Assembly: GCA_934130285.1 (NCBI GenBank)
Contig: CAKOXT010000003.1
Coordinates: forward strand, 124,001-188,000
Length of the DNA stretch: 64,000 nt
From: an uncultured Clostridia bacterium
GTDB taxonomy: Bacteria > Bacillota > Clostridia > TANB77 > CAG-508
Direction: 5' to 3'
A program made the position numbers and the translations under genes. This document shows positions 45,166-54,562 of the stretch, in pieces (position 1 is the stretch's first letter; every line of letters starts with the position of its first letter). Under the pieces are notes generated by a model. The model saw only the letters and a program-made list of their open reading frames with translations. It did not search any database and was not told where the DNA came from.

Positions 45166-46086
45166 ATGATAAATACTGATATAAAAGGCAACATAAAAAT
45201 AAGAAAAGAATTCGAGCAAATTGTGCAGAATAGTAATGTTTTGCACAGTTACTTATTCTTAGGCGAAGATGGAATTGGAAAAAAGGAAATAGCAAAAGAA
45301 TTTGCAAAGCAAATTTTATGCTTGAACAAAGCAGAAAACTGCACTTGCAAGTCATGCATTTGTTTTGATACAGAAAATCATCCTGACTTCACAATCATAA
45401 ATGAAGAAGGAGAAACAATAAAGATAAATACAATAAGAGAAATGATTTCAACTGTGTATGAAAAACCAATTTTGTCATCAAAAAAAATATACATTATAAA
45501 TGATTGTGACAAAATGACTAAAGAAGCTCAAAACAGTTTGTTGAAAACATTAGAAGAACCACCAGAATATATAGTAATTATATTAATATCATCAAACTCA
45601 GATATGCTATTAAATACAATAAAGTCAAGATGCACCAAAATAGTCTTTGAAAAATTAACTAATAATGAAGTTACAGAATTGTTAGCCCATAAAAACTATG
45701 ATACAACAAACATTTCAGAAAAAATGTTTGAGTTTTTCGATGGTAGCATTGGAAAAGCGATAAAAATACTAGAGAAAAAAGAAATTTATTCAGCAGTAGA
45801 TAAATTCATAGAAATGATAGAAAGTAAAGATAAAATAGATTTCTTAACAAAAGGCAAAGAAGCATTTATAAAAGAAGAAATATACGGAATCTTAGAATAC
45901 TGCATTGTATCATTATTTTATATTGGAAAAAATAAAAACAATATAAAATACTTAAATTGCGTAAAATATATTCAAGAAACAATAAATCATTTAAAAACAA
46001 ATAGCAATTATGACATGAGCATTGACTATATGCTACTTAGAATATGGGAGGAAGTAAATGAAAACAATAGTTGGAGTCAAATTTAA
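45166..46086 (+). CDS. holB: DNA polymerase III delta' subunit
   Basis: Clamp-loader subunit that helps load the sliding clamp. The ATG at 45166 follows GTGTGGTG; a longer in-frame ATG at 45112 would overlap the end of lepB and is not preferred. The 306 residues have an AAA+ fold with a degenerate Walker A (GEDGIGKK, 33-40), a four-cysteine zinc module (C59, C61, C64, C66, preceded by C52), DCDKMTKEAQNSLLKTLEEPP, and the conserved SRCTKIVFE (SRC motif). The last 29 bases overlap the next gene, ricT, with which holB is linked in most Bacillota. Confidence 0.94.
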   Translation: MINTDIKGNIKIRKEFEQIVQNSNVLHSYLFLGEDGIGKKEIAKEFAKQILCLNKAENCTCKSCICFDTENHPDFTIINEEGETIKINTIREMISTVYEKPILSSKKIYIINDCDKMTKEAQNSLLKTLEEPPEYIVIILISSNSDMLLNTIKSRCTKIVFEKLTNNEVTELLAHKNYDTTNISEKMFEFFDGSIGKAIKILEKKEIYSAVDKFIEMIESKDKIDFLTKGKEAFIKEEIYGILEYCIVSLFYIGKNKNNIKYLNCVKYIQETINHLKTNSNYDMSIDYMLLRIWEEVNENNSWSQI

Positions 46087-46978
46087 GAAGCCAGGCAAAA
46101 TGTATTATTTTGATCCACAAGATTTGCAATTAGAACCAGGAACAAAAGTTATAGTAGAAACAGCTTTAGGTGACGAATATGGTGAAATAATAGTTGGAAA
46201 TAAAGAAATAAAAGAAGAAAGCTTAAACAATCCACTAAAAAAGGTAATAAGAATAGCAACAGAAAAAGACACAAAATCATATGAAGAATATAAGAAAAAA
46301 GAACCAGATGCATTGAAAAAATGTCAAGATAAAATAGAAAAACATGGACTTGAAATGAAACTAGTAGATGCAGAATATAAATTTGATGGAAGTAAACTTA
46401 TTTTCTATTTTACAGCTGATGGAAGAATTGATTTTAGAGATTTAGTTAAAGACTTAGCTGCAATATTCAGAACAAGAATAGAATTAAGACAAATTGGCGT
46501 TAGAGACGAAATAAGAAGAATAGGTGGAAACGGAGCATGTGGAAGAGAACTATGTTGTTGCTCATTTTTAGGTAATTTTGAAACAGTATCAATAAAAATG
46601 GCAAAAGAACAAAATATTTCATTAAATCCATCTAAAATTTCTGGATGCTGTGGCCGATTAATGTGTTGTTTAAAATATGAACAAAACGTTTATGAAGAAA
46701 AACTAAAAAGATTACCTAAAATAGGAGCTATAGTACAGACAGAAGAAGGAACTGGCGAAGTTTGTGGAATCGAAACTTTAAAAGAAATAATAAAAGTAAA
46801 ACTAAATGATGGTGACGAAACATATTATAAAAAGTTTAATGCAAAAGATATAAAAATTATAAAAGATGCAGAAGATGAAGATAAGCTAGATGTTGAAAGT
46901 CAAGAGGATTTAAAGGAATTAGAAAAACTAGAAAAATTAGAACAAATAGACAGCAAAAACTCAAACGACGACATATAG
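46058..46978 (+). CDS. ricT: PSP1-domain protein RicT (YaaT)
   Basis: Cysteine-rich cytoplasmic protein. In Bacillus, RicT with RicA and RicF carries iron-sulphur clusters and promotes mRNA maturation by RNase Y, affecting sporulation, competence and biofilm. The 306 residues contain the PSP1 domain, with the cysteine set C161, C166-C168 (ACGRELCCCSF), C197, C198, C203 and C204 (GCCGRLMCCLKYE). The C-terminal tail is a charged Glu/Leu-rich coil. ATG behind GGGAGGAA, overlapping holB by 29 bases, a sign of translational coupling. No ricA or ricF homologue is in the window. Confidence 0.93.
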   Translation: MKTIVGVKFKKPGKMYYFDPQDLQLEPGTKVIVETALGDEYGEIIVGNKEIKEESLNNPLKKVIRIATEKDTKSYEEYKKKEPDALKKCQDKIEKHGLEMKLVDAEYKFDGSKLIFYFTADGRIDFRDLVKDLAAIFRTRIELRQIGVRDEIRRIGGNGACGRELCCCSFLGNFETVSIKMAKEQNISLNPSKISGCCGRLMCCLKYEQNVYEEKLKRLPKIGAIVQTEEGTGEVCGIETLKEIIKVKLNDGDETYYKKFNAKDIKIIKDAEDEDKLDVESQEDLKELEKLEKLEQIDSKNSNDDI

Positions 46979-46998
46979 CAATTTAAGGAGAAGAAAAA

Positions 46999-48270
46999 AT
47001 GAAAACATTAATTAAAAATGCTACACTACTAGACATGGTCGGTGATGAACCAAATATAAAAAAGACAGACATATTAATAGAAGAAAATAAAATTGCTAAA
47101 ATAGAAGAAAACATAGTAGACGAAGACGCTAAAATTATAGATGCCAAAGAAATGGTTGTAATGCCAGGTCTAGTTAACACACATACACACTTAGCAATGA
47201 GCATCTTCAGAGGTTATAAGGATGATCAAAAATTAATGGATTGGCTAGAAAATGCAATTTTTCCAGTTGAAGACAGATTAAGACCAGAAGATATTTATTG
47301 GAATTCTTTTTTGTCATGCATAGAATTAATTAAAACAGGTACAACAACATTCAATGATATGTATTTTAGAATGGATAAAACAGTAGAAGCAGCAGAAGAG
47401 TCAGGACTAAGAGGAGTTATAGCATGGTGTATAACAGACACATCAATAAAGGATAAAATAACAAGAACAAGAGAATACCATGAAAAATATAATTATCCAG
47501 ATAGTAAAATTAAAATATATGTTTCAGCCCATGCACCATATTCATGTAGTCCAGACACTATACAACTATGTGTAGATTTGGCTAAAGAACTAAATACAGG
47601 AATCCACATCCATTTATCTGAAACATTACAAGAAGACAAAATAATTAGAGAAAGATATAACAAAACAGGAACAGAATATTTAAATGATTTACATGTATTT
47701 GATGTTCCAGTTGTATTAGCACATGGTATTTATATATCAGATTCTGACTTAGAGATATTAAAACATATTAAAGGTGGTATTTCACATAATCCAATAAGTA
47801 ACTGTAAGTTATCATCAGGAATATGTGATGTAACTAAACTTAGAAAAAACGGAATAAACGTTGGAATAGGAACAGACGGAATTGGAAGTACAACAACATT
47901 AGATATGTTTGAAGAAATGAAAACAGCAGCATATTTACAAAAAATAAATACAATGGAACCAACTTCAATTAAAGCATATGACATACTAAAAATGGCTACA
48001 ATAGAAGGAGCAAGGGTACTAGGATTAGATGATGAAATAGGAACAATAGAAGTAGGAAAGAAGGCTGACCTAATATTCATTAACACAAACAAAACACACT
48101 TATATCCTGAAAATGATGTATGTACGAATTTAGTATATTCAGCAAACGGTGCAGATGTTGATACAGTAATAATTGATGGAAAACTTATAATGCAAAACAG
48201 AAAATTATTAAATATAAATGAAAAACAAGTTAAAAAAAATATTGCAAAAGTAGTTAAAAGGTTGTTATAA
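46999..48270 (+). CDS. mtaD: Amidohydrolase, 5-methylthioadenosine/S-adenosylhomocysteine deaminase type
   Basis: Metal-dependent deaminase of the TIM-barrel amidohydrolase superfamily. The 423 residues have the small beta-sandwich at both ends, the first metal site HTHLAMS (about 55-61), the HIHLSET strand, the LAHGIY strand and the metal Asp in GTDGIGS. The MPGLVNTHTHLAMS and RPEDIYWNS segments fit the MtaD/SsnA-like deaminases rather than guanine deaminase or cytosine deaminase; substrate assignment is by family similarity only. ATG behind AAGGAGAAG, 20 bases after ricT; a ferredoxin gene follows 28 bases later. Confidence 0.85.
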   Translation: MKTLIKNATLLDMVGDEPNIKKTDILIEENKIAKIEENIVDEDAKIIDAKEMVVMPGLVNTHTHLAMSIFRGYKDDQKLMDWLENAIFPVEDRLRPEDIYWNSFLSCIELIKTGTTTFNDMYFRMDKTVEAAEESGLRGVIAWCITDTSIKDKITRTREYHEKYNYPDSKIKIYVSAHAPYSCSPDTIQLCVDLAKELNTGIHIHLSETLQEDKIIRERYNKTGTEYLNDLHVFDVPVVLAHGIYISDSDLEILKHIKGGISHNPISNCKLSSGICDVTKLRKNGINVGIGTDGIGSTTTLDMFEEMKTAAYLQKINTMEPTSIKAYDILKMATIEGARVLGLDDEIGTIEVGKKADLIFINTNKTHLYPENDVCTNLVYSANGADVDTVIIDGKLIMQNRKLLNINEKQVKKNIAKVVKRLL

Positions 48271-48298
48271 TAGGTAGCAAATGAAGGGAGTGATATAA

Positions 48299-48469
48299 AT
48301 GGCATACAAAATTACAGACAAATGTATAAGTTGTGGTGCATGTGCAGGAGCTTGTCCAATGAGTTGCATCGAACAAGGAAATGAACATTATGAAATAAAT
48401 AAAGAAGCTTGTATAGAATGTGGAACATGCGCAGGCGTATGTCCAGTAGGAGCACCAGAAGTTGAATAA
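48299..48469 (+). CDS. 2[4Fe-4S] ferredoxin
   Basis: A 56-residue electron carrier of the clostridial type. Two cluster motifs are visible: C9, C12, C15, C19 (CISCGACAGACP) and C38, C41, C44, C48 (CIECGTCAGVCP). Internal pseudo-symmetry of the two halves is clear, and the length is the standard 55-57. Serves redox enzymes in an anaerobe, such as hydrogenase or pyruvate:ferredoxin oxidoreductase, none of which is in the window. ATG behind AAGGGAGTG; last gene of its unit, followed by a terminator. Confidence 0.95.
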   Translation: MAYKITDKCISCGACAGACPMSCIEQGNEHYEINKEACIECGTCAGVCPVGAPEVE

Positions 48470-48477
48470 AAAAACAA

Positions 48478-48502
48478 AACGGCTAAAAGCCGTTATTTTT
48501 TT
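48478..48502 (+). terminator. Terminator after ferredoxin
   Basis: 7-base stem AACGGCT/AGCCGTT with an AAA loop, followed by A and seven T residues. Confidence 0.88.
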
Positions 48503-48524
48503 GCCATTAATGGAGTTTACATAA

Positions 48525-48553
48525 TTGCAAAAAGCCGAAGAATATGCTATAAT
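48525..48553 (+). promoter_or_regulatory. Promoter of the 780-residue unknown gene
   Basis: TTGCAA at 48525-48530 and TATAAT at 48548-48553 with a 17-base spacer, 34 bases ahead of the ATG. Confidence 0.7.
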
Positions 48554-48587
48554 ACAAGATAGTGATAAAAAAAGAGAGGTAGTATAT

Positions 48588-50930
48588 ATGGATAAAAGTC
48601 TAAAAGGACTAAATATCGAAGAAATTATTCAAGAAATAGGCTTATACATGCCAATATTAGATACAATAGCATGTTTTAAAAATGATAAGACAGCAGAGGA
48701 ATTTTATGAAATAGCAGATAAAATGGGAACAAGAGAAATTATTCAATATATGAAAAATCATGAAAAAGAATTTGATGTTAAAAAATTTATATTTTTAAAT
48801 TATTTGTATATTAGTGGAGAAAAGAAAATTCCAGCTACAGTAAAAGCGTATCAAGTTCCAGAAAGAGATAGAAAATTGCGTCAAATGTCTGAGTATTTAG
48901 TGCAAAATCCGACAGTGTTAGTAGACACAAATTATGATACTTTTATAGGAAAAGCATATGATACGAGAGAATATACAAATATTTCACAAAGGAAAAAACA
49001 TCAAGATGAAATAAAAAATAGTTTAGATAAATTAAATAAAATGAAAGATATGCCAGAGTTTGATTATTTTTTATTAGTGCAAATATTAAATGATATAGAA
49101 CGATTTTATTGTAAAAATCCTGAAATTGGTAACATGATGAGACAAAATATCATTATAAAAACCCATTCAAAGGATGAAGGAATAACAAGAGAAAAATTAA
49201 TTCGTTACATAGAAAATGGAGCATATGAAGAAGATAAAAGTTTCTATGAATTTTTACCAGCCTTCAGAGAAGAATTAACAGAAAATGCAGAATACATAGA
49301 TTGGGACAAATTCTTATTAGTTTCAGCATTCAGAGCAAAAGACACATTGGAAAGAGCAAAACATAGCGACATGGATGAAATGAATCATAAAGCATTAGTC
49401 TTAATAATGCAAAAAGCACATGAATTAATAGCAGATAAAAGAGCAAGAATTAGTGGAGAAATGGAGCTAATTGGCGGAGAAGAAAAAGGCATAAGATATA
49501 CATATGCAGACTTAGAAAAAGACATTGAAGAAAAAATAATAGATGGTAAATATTATGGTAAAAGTGAATTAGCTGAAATAAGAAGAAAAATAGAGGCCGG
49601 CGAAATAACAATTGGAGAAGTATATAGTAAAAAAATATTAAATTTATTACATATAAAAGAAAATGAAAAATCAACCTACATAGAATTAAATCAGCAAAAT
49701 GCAGTAGATTTATACAGAAATGGATTAATTACTAGAGAGAAACTTAAATTATGTTTAGGAAAATTAGAAATTAAAGACGAAATAATTAATCAATTAATGG
49801 ATAAAGAAATGAGCCCAGAAAAGATACCAGCATTCACAACAAGAGAAATACTTGAATTATATCAATTGGGAAATATTTCATTAGATAGCTTAGTAAAAAT
49901 AGAAGGAATCGATGAAATTATAACAGAAAGAAAACTAATTGAACAATATAAATCTTTGAAAAATGCAACACCAGAAGAAAAAATGAAAATAGAAAGATTC
50001 TTTAGTGCTTTTAGAGAATTAAAAATAAAAGGAAAAACACCAGAAGAAAAAAATGAGATTGGAAACAATATAATTTTTGAACTTGGTGAAGACATGGAAG
50101 AACAAGATTTCATAAATTTGTATGAAAGAAATATTATTCCATTAGAAACAATAAAAGAATGGAATGGAGAACAATTCATAAGAGAAATGTTTTCTAAAGG
50201 TACTTTAAAACCAACGGACAGTAAACAAGAAATAAAAGACGGAATAATTGGAATAGAACAAATAAAAATAGACTTACTAAAAAAAGGATTGACGGACGAA
50301 GAAAAAATGACTTTAATAATGAGCACATTTGATGGAGAAGACGAGCAAGATATAAGAGAAGAGTTATTTCAATTACTAGCTATAGAAGATGAAAAAAGTA
50401 TAGAATCCACACCAGTTTCAAGAGAAAAAAGAAAAAATAAAAGAGAAATATCAGAACCAGGAGTTGACAAAAAAGAATATATAATGGACCCATGTTACAA
50501 AATGCAATTATTAAGAATTCTAGATAAGGATTATAGCAGTAGAATGACAAGAGATGGACATTTAGTTCTAAAATTACCAAATATTAATAAAGTAATAGTA
50601 GAAAAAATGTTTAAAAGAGATAGAGCAGGAAAAGTAATAATTGCAAATAATGCGGCAAGCTATATAATGGATACAGACCTATTTGAAGGCTCTGGTATTA
50701 TAACAGATGAACAAAAAATAAATAGAACAGCTCTATATCAATTAGCAAAAGATGACAAGGCTAAAAGAATATATCATACACAAAACTGGGGTAGAGTTGT
50801 AACTGAGACAGTTGAACAAGAAACATTAAAAAGATATCCAAGTAGACCAGTATTTACAGCAGAAGATAAGAAAAAACAAGACGAGATAATAGAAAGAATA
50901 CAAAGAACAAGAACATTAAAAGATTTTTAG
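48588..50930 (+). CDS. Large helical protein of unknown function with internal repeats
   Basis: 780 residues, starting at ATG 48588 behind AGAGAGGT; a longer frame opening at 48525 would begin inside the promoter and is not used. No signal peptide or membrane helix, few cysteines, mostly charged amphipathic helices. Three related segments occur at about 372 (VDLYRNGLITREKLK), 421 (LELYQLGNISLDSLV) and 508 (INLYERNIIPLETIK), which suggests a helical repeat scaffold. The last 150 residues differ: a Lys/Arg-rich linker, then a probably beta-containing domain with LVLKLPNINKVIVEKMF and IIANNAASYIM. I recognise no family. It has its own promoter and stands alone between the ferredoxin terminator and rpsU. 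Confidence 0.85.
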   Translation: MDKSLKGLNIEEIIQEIGLYMPILDTIACFKNDKTAEEFYEIADKMGTREIIQYMKNHEKEFDVKKFIFLNYLYISGEKKIPATVKAYQVPERDRKLRQMSEYLVQNPTVLVDTNYDTFIGKAYDTREYTNISQRKKHQDEIKNSLDKLNKMKDMPEFDYFLLVQILNDIERFYCKNPEIGNMMRQNIIIKTHSKDEGITREKLIRYIENGAYEEDKSFYEFLPAFREELTENAEYIDWDKFLLVSAFRAKDTLERAKHSDMDEMNHKALVLIMQKAHELIADKRARISGEMELIGGEEKGIRYTYADLEKDIEEKIIDGKYYGKSELAEIRRKIEAGEITIGEVYSKKILNLLHIKENEKSTYIELNQQNAVDLYRNGLITREKLKLCLGKLEIKDEIINQLMDKEMSPEKIPAFTTREILELYQLGNISLDSLVKIEGIDEIITERKLIEQYKSLKNATPEEKMKIERFFSAFRELKIKGKTPEEKNEIGNNIIFELGEDMEEQDFINLYERNIIPLETIKEWNGEQFIREMFSKGTLKPTDSKQEIKDGIIGIEQIKIDLLKKGLTDEEKMTLIMSTFDGEDEQDIREELFQLLAIEDEKSIESTPVSREKRKNKREISEPGVDKKEYIMDPCYKMQLLRILDKDYSSRMTRDGHLVLKLPNINKVIVEKMFKRDRAGKVIIANNAASYIMDTDLFEGSGIITDEQKINRTALYQLAKDDKAKRIYHTQNWGRVVTETVEQETLKRYPSRPVFTAEDKKKQDEIIERIQRTRTLKDF

Positions 50931-50941
50931 ACAAAATTATA

Positions 50942-50971
50942 TTGACAATTTTATACACATTAAGGTATAAT
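50942..50971 (+). promoter_or_regulatory. Promoter of rpsU
   Basis: TTGACA at 50942-50947 and TATAAT at 50966-50971 with an 18-base spacer. Confidence 0.85.
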
Positions 50972-51059
50972 ATTTAACATCGGAGATACATAGAGCCGGT
51001 AAGATAAGAAAAAAGTAATCCCACAAGATGGTGTTAAGCTTCGGAAGGAGGGAGATAAA
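50972..51059 (+). promoter_or_regulatory. Untranslated leader of rpsU
   Basis: About 80 bases between the promoter and the S21 start. A stem ATCGG/CCGGT near its 5' end and a small CTTCGGAAG hairpin just before GGAGGG could gate translation. This is a suggestion from base pairing only. Confidence 0.3.
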
Positions 51060-51230
51060 ATGTCAGAGATTAAAGTTAATAATGGTAATATAGAAGATGC
51101 TCTAAAAAGATTTAAAAGACAATGTGCTAGAAACGGAGTATTACAAGAAGTTAGAAAAAGAGAGCATTACGAAAAACCAAGCGTAAAGAGAAAGAAAAAA
51201 TCAGAGGCTGCAAGAAAAAGAAAATTCTAA
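51060..51230 (+). CDS. rpsU: 30S ribosomal protein S21
   Basis: Small basic protein of the 30S platform that helps base pairing of the Shine-Dalgarno region. The 56 residues read MSEIKVNNGNIEDALKRF, then KRQCARNGVLQEVRKREHYEKP, with a C-terminal Lys/Arg-rich helix ending RKRKF, the family layout. ATG behind GGAAGGAGGG, the strongest ribosome-binding site in the window. Followed by a terminator and then yqeY, the usual linkage. Confidence 0.96.
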   Translation: MSEIKVNNGNIEDALKRFKRQCARNGVLQEVRKREHYEKPSVKRKKKSEAARKRKF

Positions 51231-51237
51231 AAATATC

Positions 51238-51265
51238 AAGAACACGTATAACGCGTGTTCTTTTT
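51238..51265 (+). terminator. Terminator after rpsU
   Basis: Perfect 9-base stem (51238-51246 with 51254-51262) and a 7-base loop, with a short T-run. Confidence 0.85.
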
Positions 51266-51359
51266 ATATGCTAAAAAATCATAGCGTAAACAAAACAGAA
51301 TATGATTGAGAATATATGAAAAATGTGATAATATCATCACATAAAAAGGAGGAATAATA

Positions 51360-51797
51360 ATGAAAAAGAAATTATTAGAAGATTTAAAAGAAGCAATGAA
51401 AGAAAAAAATGAAATAAAGAAAAATGCAATACAAATGGTAAGAGCAGGAATATTGCAAATAGAAAAAGACAAAGGAATAGAACTAACAGATGAACAAATT
51501 ATAGAACTTATATCAAAAGAAGTTAAAAAGAGAAAAGATTCAATAGCAGATTATGAAAAAGGTGGAAGAGAAGATTTAGTAAATCAAATTAATGAAGAAA
51601 TCAGTTATCTAGAAAAATACCTTCCAAAACAACTAACAGAAGAAGAAATAACAGTTATAGTAAAACAAATAATTGCTGAACTTGGAGCGACAACAATGAA
51701 AGACATGGGAAAAGTAATGAAGGCAGCAAAAGAAAAAATGGGCGTAACAGCAGATGGAAAAACAATAAATAAAGTTGTAAAAGAAAATTTAGCATAA
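51360..51797 (+). CDS. yqeY: GatB/YqeY domain protein
   Basis: 145 residues of the YqeY family, which shares the tail domain of the GatB subunit of tRNA amidotransferase; the exact cellular role is not settled. The sequence shows the first helix bundle (LLEDLKEAMKEKNEIKKNA), the conserved ISKEVKKRKDSIADYEKGGRE segment, and the C-terminal helical domain with KDMGKVMKAAKEKMG and DGKTINKVVKENL that resembles tRNA-binding tails. ATG behind AAAGGAGGA. It follows rpsU, its standard partner, but has a gap of 129 bases with a terminator and a possible promoter between them. Confidence 0.93.
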   Translation: MKKKLLEDLKEAMKEKNEIKKNAIQMVRAGILQIEKDKGIELTDEQIIELISKEVKKRKDSIADYEKGGREDLVNQINEEISYLEKYLPKQLTEEEITVIVKQIIAELGATTMKDMGKVMKAAKEKMGVTADGKTINKVVKENLA

Positions 51798-51851
51798 GAA
51801 TAAAAAAGTAAAAAATACAAATAATAAAAACAAAAATTAAGGAGAAAATGA

Positions 51852-53153
51852 GTGAGATATACCAAAAGAGAAATTAAAGAAGGCATAAAAGTTCATTTAA
51901 TAAAAAATGATAATTTCAAAACAGATTTTACAGTTGTATTTTTAACACTACCACTAGAAAAAGAAAACATAACAAAAAATGCTTTAATTCCAGCAATCTT
52001 AAGAAGTGGAAGTCACAAATATGAAACATATCAAAAAATATCTGAAGAATTAGAGATGTTGTATGGAGCAAGTTTTGATTGTGGTATAGACAAGACGGGA
52101 GATAATTTAGTTTTAAAGTTTTACATTGAGAGCATAAATGATAATTATTTACCTCAAATAAATAACAATCTTGAAAAAGTATTGGAAATATTATTAGATA
52201 TAATATTTGATCCCAAAGTAACAAATGATGAATTTGAGGCAGAATATATTGAAATAGAAAAAAGAAATCTAGAAATGATTATCAAAGCTCAAAAAGACGA
52301 TAAAGATCAGTATGCATACGATAGATGTATAAACATAATGTACAATAATAGTGGATATGGTCTAAGCAAATATGGTAATTTAGAGGATTTGCAAGCAATA
52401 AATTCACATAATTTATATGAACAATACAAACAATTAATAGACAATGCGAAAATAGACATAATTATAAGTGGAGATTATGAAGAAGAAAAAATACTAAATT
52501 ATGTTGAAACAAATGAATTAATTAAAAAACTAAATCCTAGAAAAGAAAAAATAAATATTAATAAATATTCAACAGAAATAAAAGATAAAAAAGATAAAGC
52601 AAATGAAATAAATGAAGAATTAGACATAGTGCAAGGAAAATTAGTAATAGGATTAGACATATTGCCAAATGAATTAGGAGATTTTAGATTTATTTCAATA
52701 TTATATAATGCAATTTTTGGAAACGGAGTAAGTTCAAAATTATTTCAAATAGTAAGAGAAAAAGAAAGTTTAGCATATACTGCTAAGTCAGAATATATAG
52801 CTCAGAAAAATAATATTTTTATACGCTGTGGTATAGAATGTCAAAATTATGAAAAGGCAACAGAATTAATAAAGAAATTGTTAGAAGACATGAAGAATGG
52901 AGAATTTTCAGAAGAAGATATCACAAAAGCCAAAGATTATATATTAGCAGGAGTAGATGCAATAAACGAAGAACAGGATTCACAAATTTTATTTTTATTT
53001 GGACAAGAACTAACAAAGATGCCATTAACAATTGAAGAACACAAAAACAACATTCAAAAAGTTACTAAAGAACAAATAGTTGAATTTGCAAATAAGATTC
53101 AATTAAATACTATATACTTTTTGAAGAACGGAGGAAACAATGCAGATAATTGA
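51852..53153 (+). CDS. M16 family protein lacking the zinc site (YmfF-like)
   Basis: Insulinase-fold protein of 433 residues. GTG start behind AAGGAG. The position where active members have HXXEH reads ILRSGSHKYETYQKISEELE, so no metal-binding motif is present. The second half carries the family region GNGVSSKLFQIVREKESLAYTAKSEY, typical of the C-terminal M16 domain. It overlaps the next gene by 14 bases; the latter keeps the zinc motif. In Bacillus the ymfF-ymfH pair is arranged in the same way, and such pairs work as heterodimers in which one partner is catalytic. Cytoplasmic; no signal peptide. Confidence 0.9.
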   Translation: MRYTKREIKEGIKVHLIKNDNFKTDFTVVFLTLPLEKENITKNALIPAILRSGSHKYETYQKISEELEMLYGASFDCGIDKTGDNLVLKFYIESINDNYLPQINNNLEKVLEILLDIIFDPKVTNDEFEAEYIEIEKRNLEMIIKAQKDDKDQYAYDRCINIMYNNSGYGLSKYGNLEDLQAINSHNLYEQYKQLIDNAKIDIIISGDYEEEKILNYVETNELIKKLNPRKEKININKYSTEIKDKKDKANEINEELDIVQGKLVIGLDILPNELGDFRFISILYNAIFGNGVSSKLFQIVREKESLAYTAKSEYIAQKNNIFIRCGIECQNYEKATELIKKLLEDMKNGEFSEEDITKAKDYILAGVDAINEEQDSQILFLFGQELTKMPLTIEEHKNNIQKVTKEQIVEFANKIQLNTIYFLKNGGNNADN

Positions 53154-54420
53154 AAATAAACTGATAAAAGAAAAAGTATATGTAGAGAAACTAGAATCTG
53201 GATTAACAATTATGTGCATTCCAAAAAATAATACAAGAAAAAAATATGCAATATTTTCAGTAGGATATGGTTCAAATGATAATGAATTTATAATTAAGGA
53301 TACAAATGAAAAAATAAAAGTTCCAGATGGCGTAGCACATTTTCTAGAACACAAATTATTTGAACAAGAAGATGGAACAAACAGTTTAAATACTTTATCA
53401 GCATTAGGAATTGATGCTAATGCATACACTACAAATGATCATACAGCATTTTTATTTGAATGTACAAACAATTATGAACAAGCATTAGATGAATTATTAA
53501 AATATGTACAAAATCCATATTTTACAGATGAAAATGTAGAAAAGGAAAAAGGAATAATTGCACAAGAGATAAATATGTATGATGATGAACCAGAATGGAA
53601 AGTATATATAAATTGTATGAAAGCAATGTACAAGAAAAATCCTATAAGAATAGATGTAGCAGGAAGTGTTGAAAGCATTCAAAAAATAGACAAGGATATC
53701 TTATATACTTGCTATAATAATTTTTATGTGCCTGAAAATATGGTATTAGTAATGACCGGAAACTTCAATCCAGAAGAAATGATTGAAAAAGTAAAATCAA
53801 AAATTACTATAAAAAATAGAAAACATATAGAAAAAGTTGAATATGTAGAAGATGAAAATGTAAATCAGAAAAAAATATCAGAAGCAATGGATGTTTCTCT
53901 ACCAATATTTGCTTTTGGCTATAAAATAAAACCAACAAACAAAGATAAAGTAAAAAGAAATTTAAGCATTGAAATCCTTTTAGAAATATTATTTGGAACA
54001 AGTTCAGAATTATACAAAGAATTATATGAAAAAGGGTTAATTTATGATTTATTATCAGCATCATATGAATCAGCTAAAGATTATGCACATGCTATAATTC
54101 AAGGAAAAACACTAGATGTCGAAAATGTTAAACAAATAATAGAAGAAAAAATTGAAAAATATAAAAAAGATGGAATACAAGATAAAGAATTTGAAAGAGC
54201 AAAAAGAAAAATATATGGATTATATGTAAGAGAATTTAATGAAGTATCTGCAACATCAATAATGTTCGTAACAAATTATTTTAAAAACATTAATCCATTT
54301 GAATATATAGAAAGTTATAAAACAATTTCAAAAGAATATCTAGAAGAGTTATTAAAAGAAATTTTTGTAACAGAGAAAATGGTGGAATCTTGTATCACGC
54401 CAAAAGAAACTGGCGAATAA
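53140..54420 (+). CDS. M16 family zinc peptidase (YmfH-like)
   Basis: Catalytic partner of the preceding gene product. The 426 residues contain the inverted zinc motif HFLEH (H67, E70, H71) and the downstream third ligand region VEKEKGIIAQEINMY (E143). The C-terminal domain has GTSSELYKELYEKGLIYDLLSASYE. ATG behind GGAGGAAAC, overlapping the previous stop by 14 bases, so translation is coupled. Likely a cytoplasmic or membrane-associated peptide-processing complex; the substrate is not known. No membrane helix is visible. Confidence 0.92.
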   Translation: MQIIENKLIKEKVYVEKLESGLTIMCIPKNNTRKKYAIFSVGYGSNDNEFIIKDTNEKIKVPDGVAHFLEHKLFEQEDGTNSLNTLSALGIDANAYTTNDHTAFLFECTNNYEQALDELLKYVQNPYFTDENVEKEKGIIAQEINMYDDEPEWKVYINCMKAMYKKNPIRIDVAGSVESIQKIDKDILYTCYNNFYVPENMVLVMTGNFNPEEMIEKVKSKITIKNRKHIEKVEYVEDENVNQKKISEAMDVSLPIFAFGYKIKPTNKDKVKRNLSIEILLEILFGTSSELYKELYEKGLIYDLLSASYESAKDYAHAIIQGKTLDVENVKQIIEEKIEKYKKDGIQDKEFERAKRKIYGLYVREFNEVSATSIMFVTNYFKNINPFEYIESYKTISKEYLEELLKEIFVTEKMVESCITPKETGE

Positions 54421-54486
54421 TGAAACAAGCAATAGATATTCTGCACAAAATGTCGTACGAAAATCTAATCAAATGCCGAAAATAAG

Positions 54487-54515
54487 TTGACTATGATGTA
54501 AAAATATGGTATTTT
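54487..54515 (+). promoter_or_regulatory. Candidate promoter of the Spo0E-like gene
   Basis: TTGACT at 54487-54492 and TATTTT at 54510-54515 with a 17-base spacer. Confidence 0.5.
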
Positions 54516-54562
54516 TAGAACAAATAAAGCAATACTTTTGTAGAATAAAAGGAGTGATTGTC

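Noticed and set aside
54435..54470. Spo0A box near TGTCGTACGAAAA upstream of the Spo0E-like gene
   Set aside because: It departs from TTGTCGAA at several positions and is partly a palindrome in its own right.
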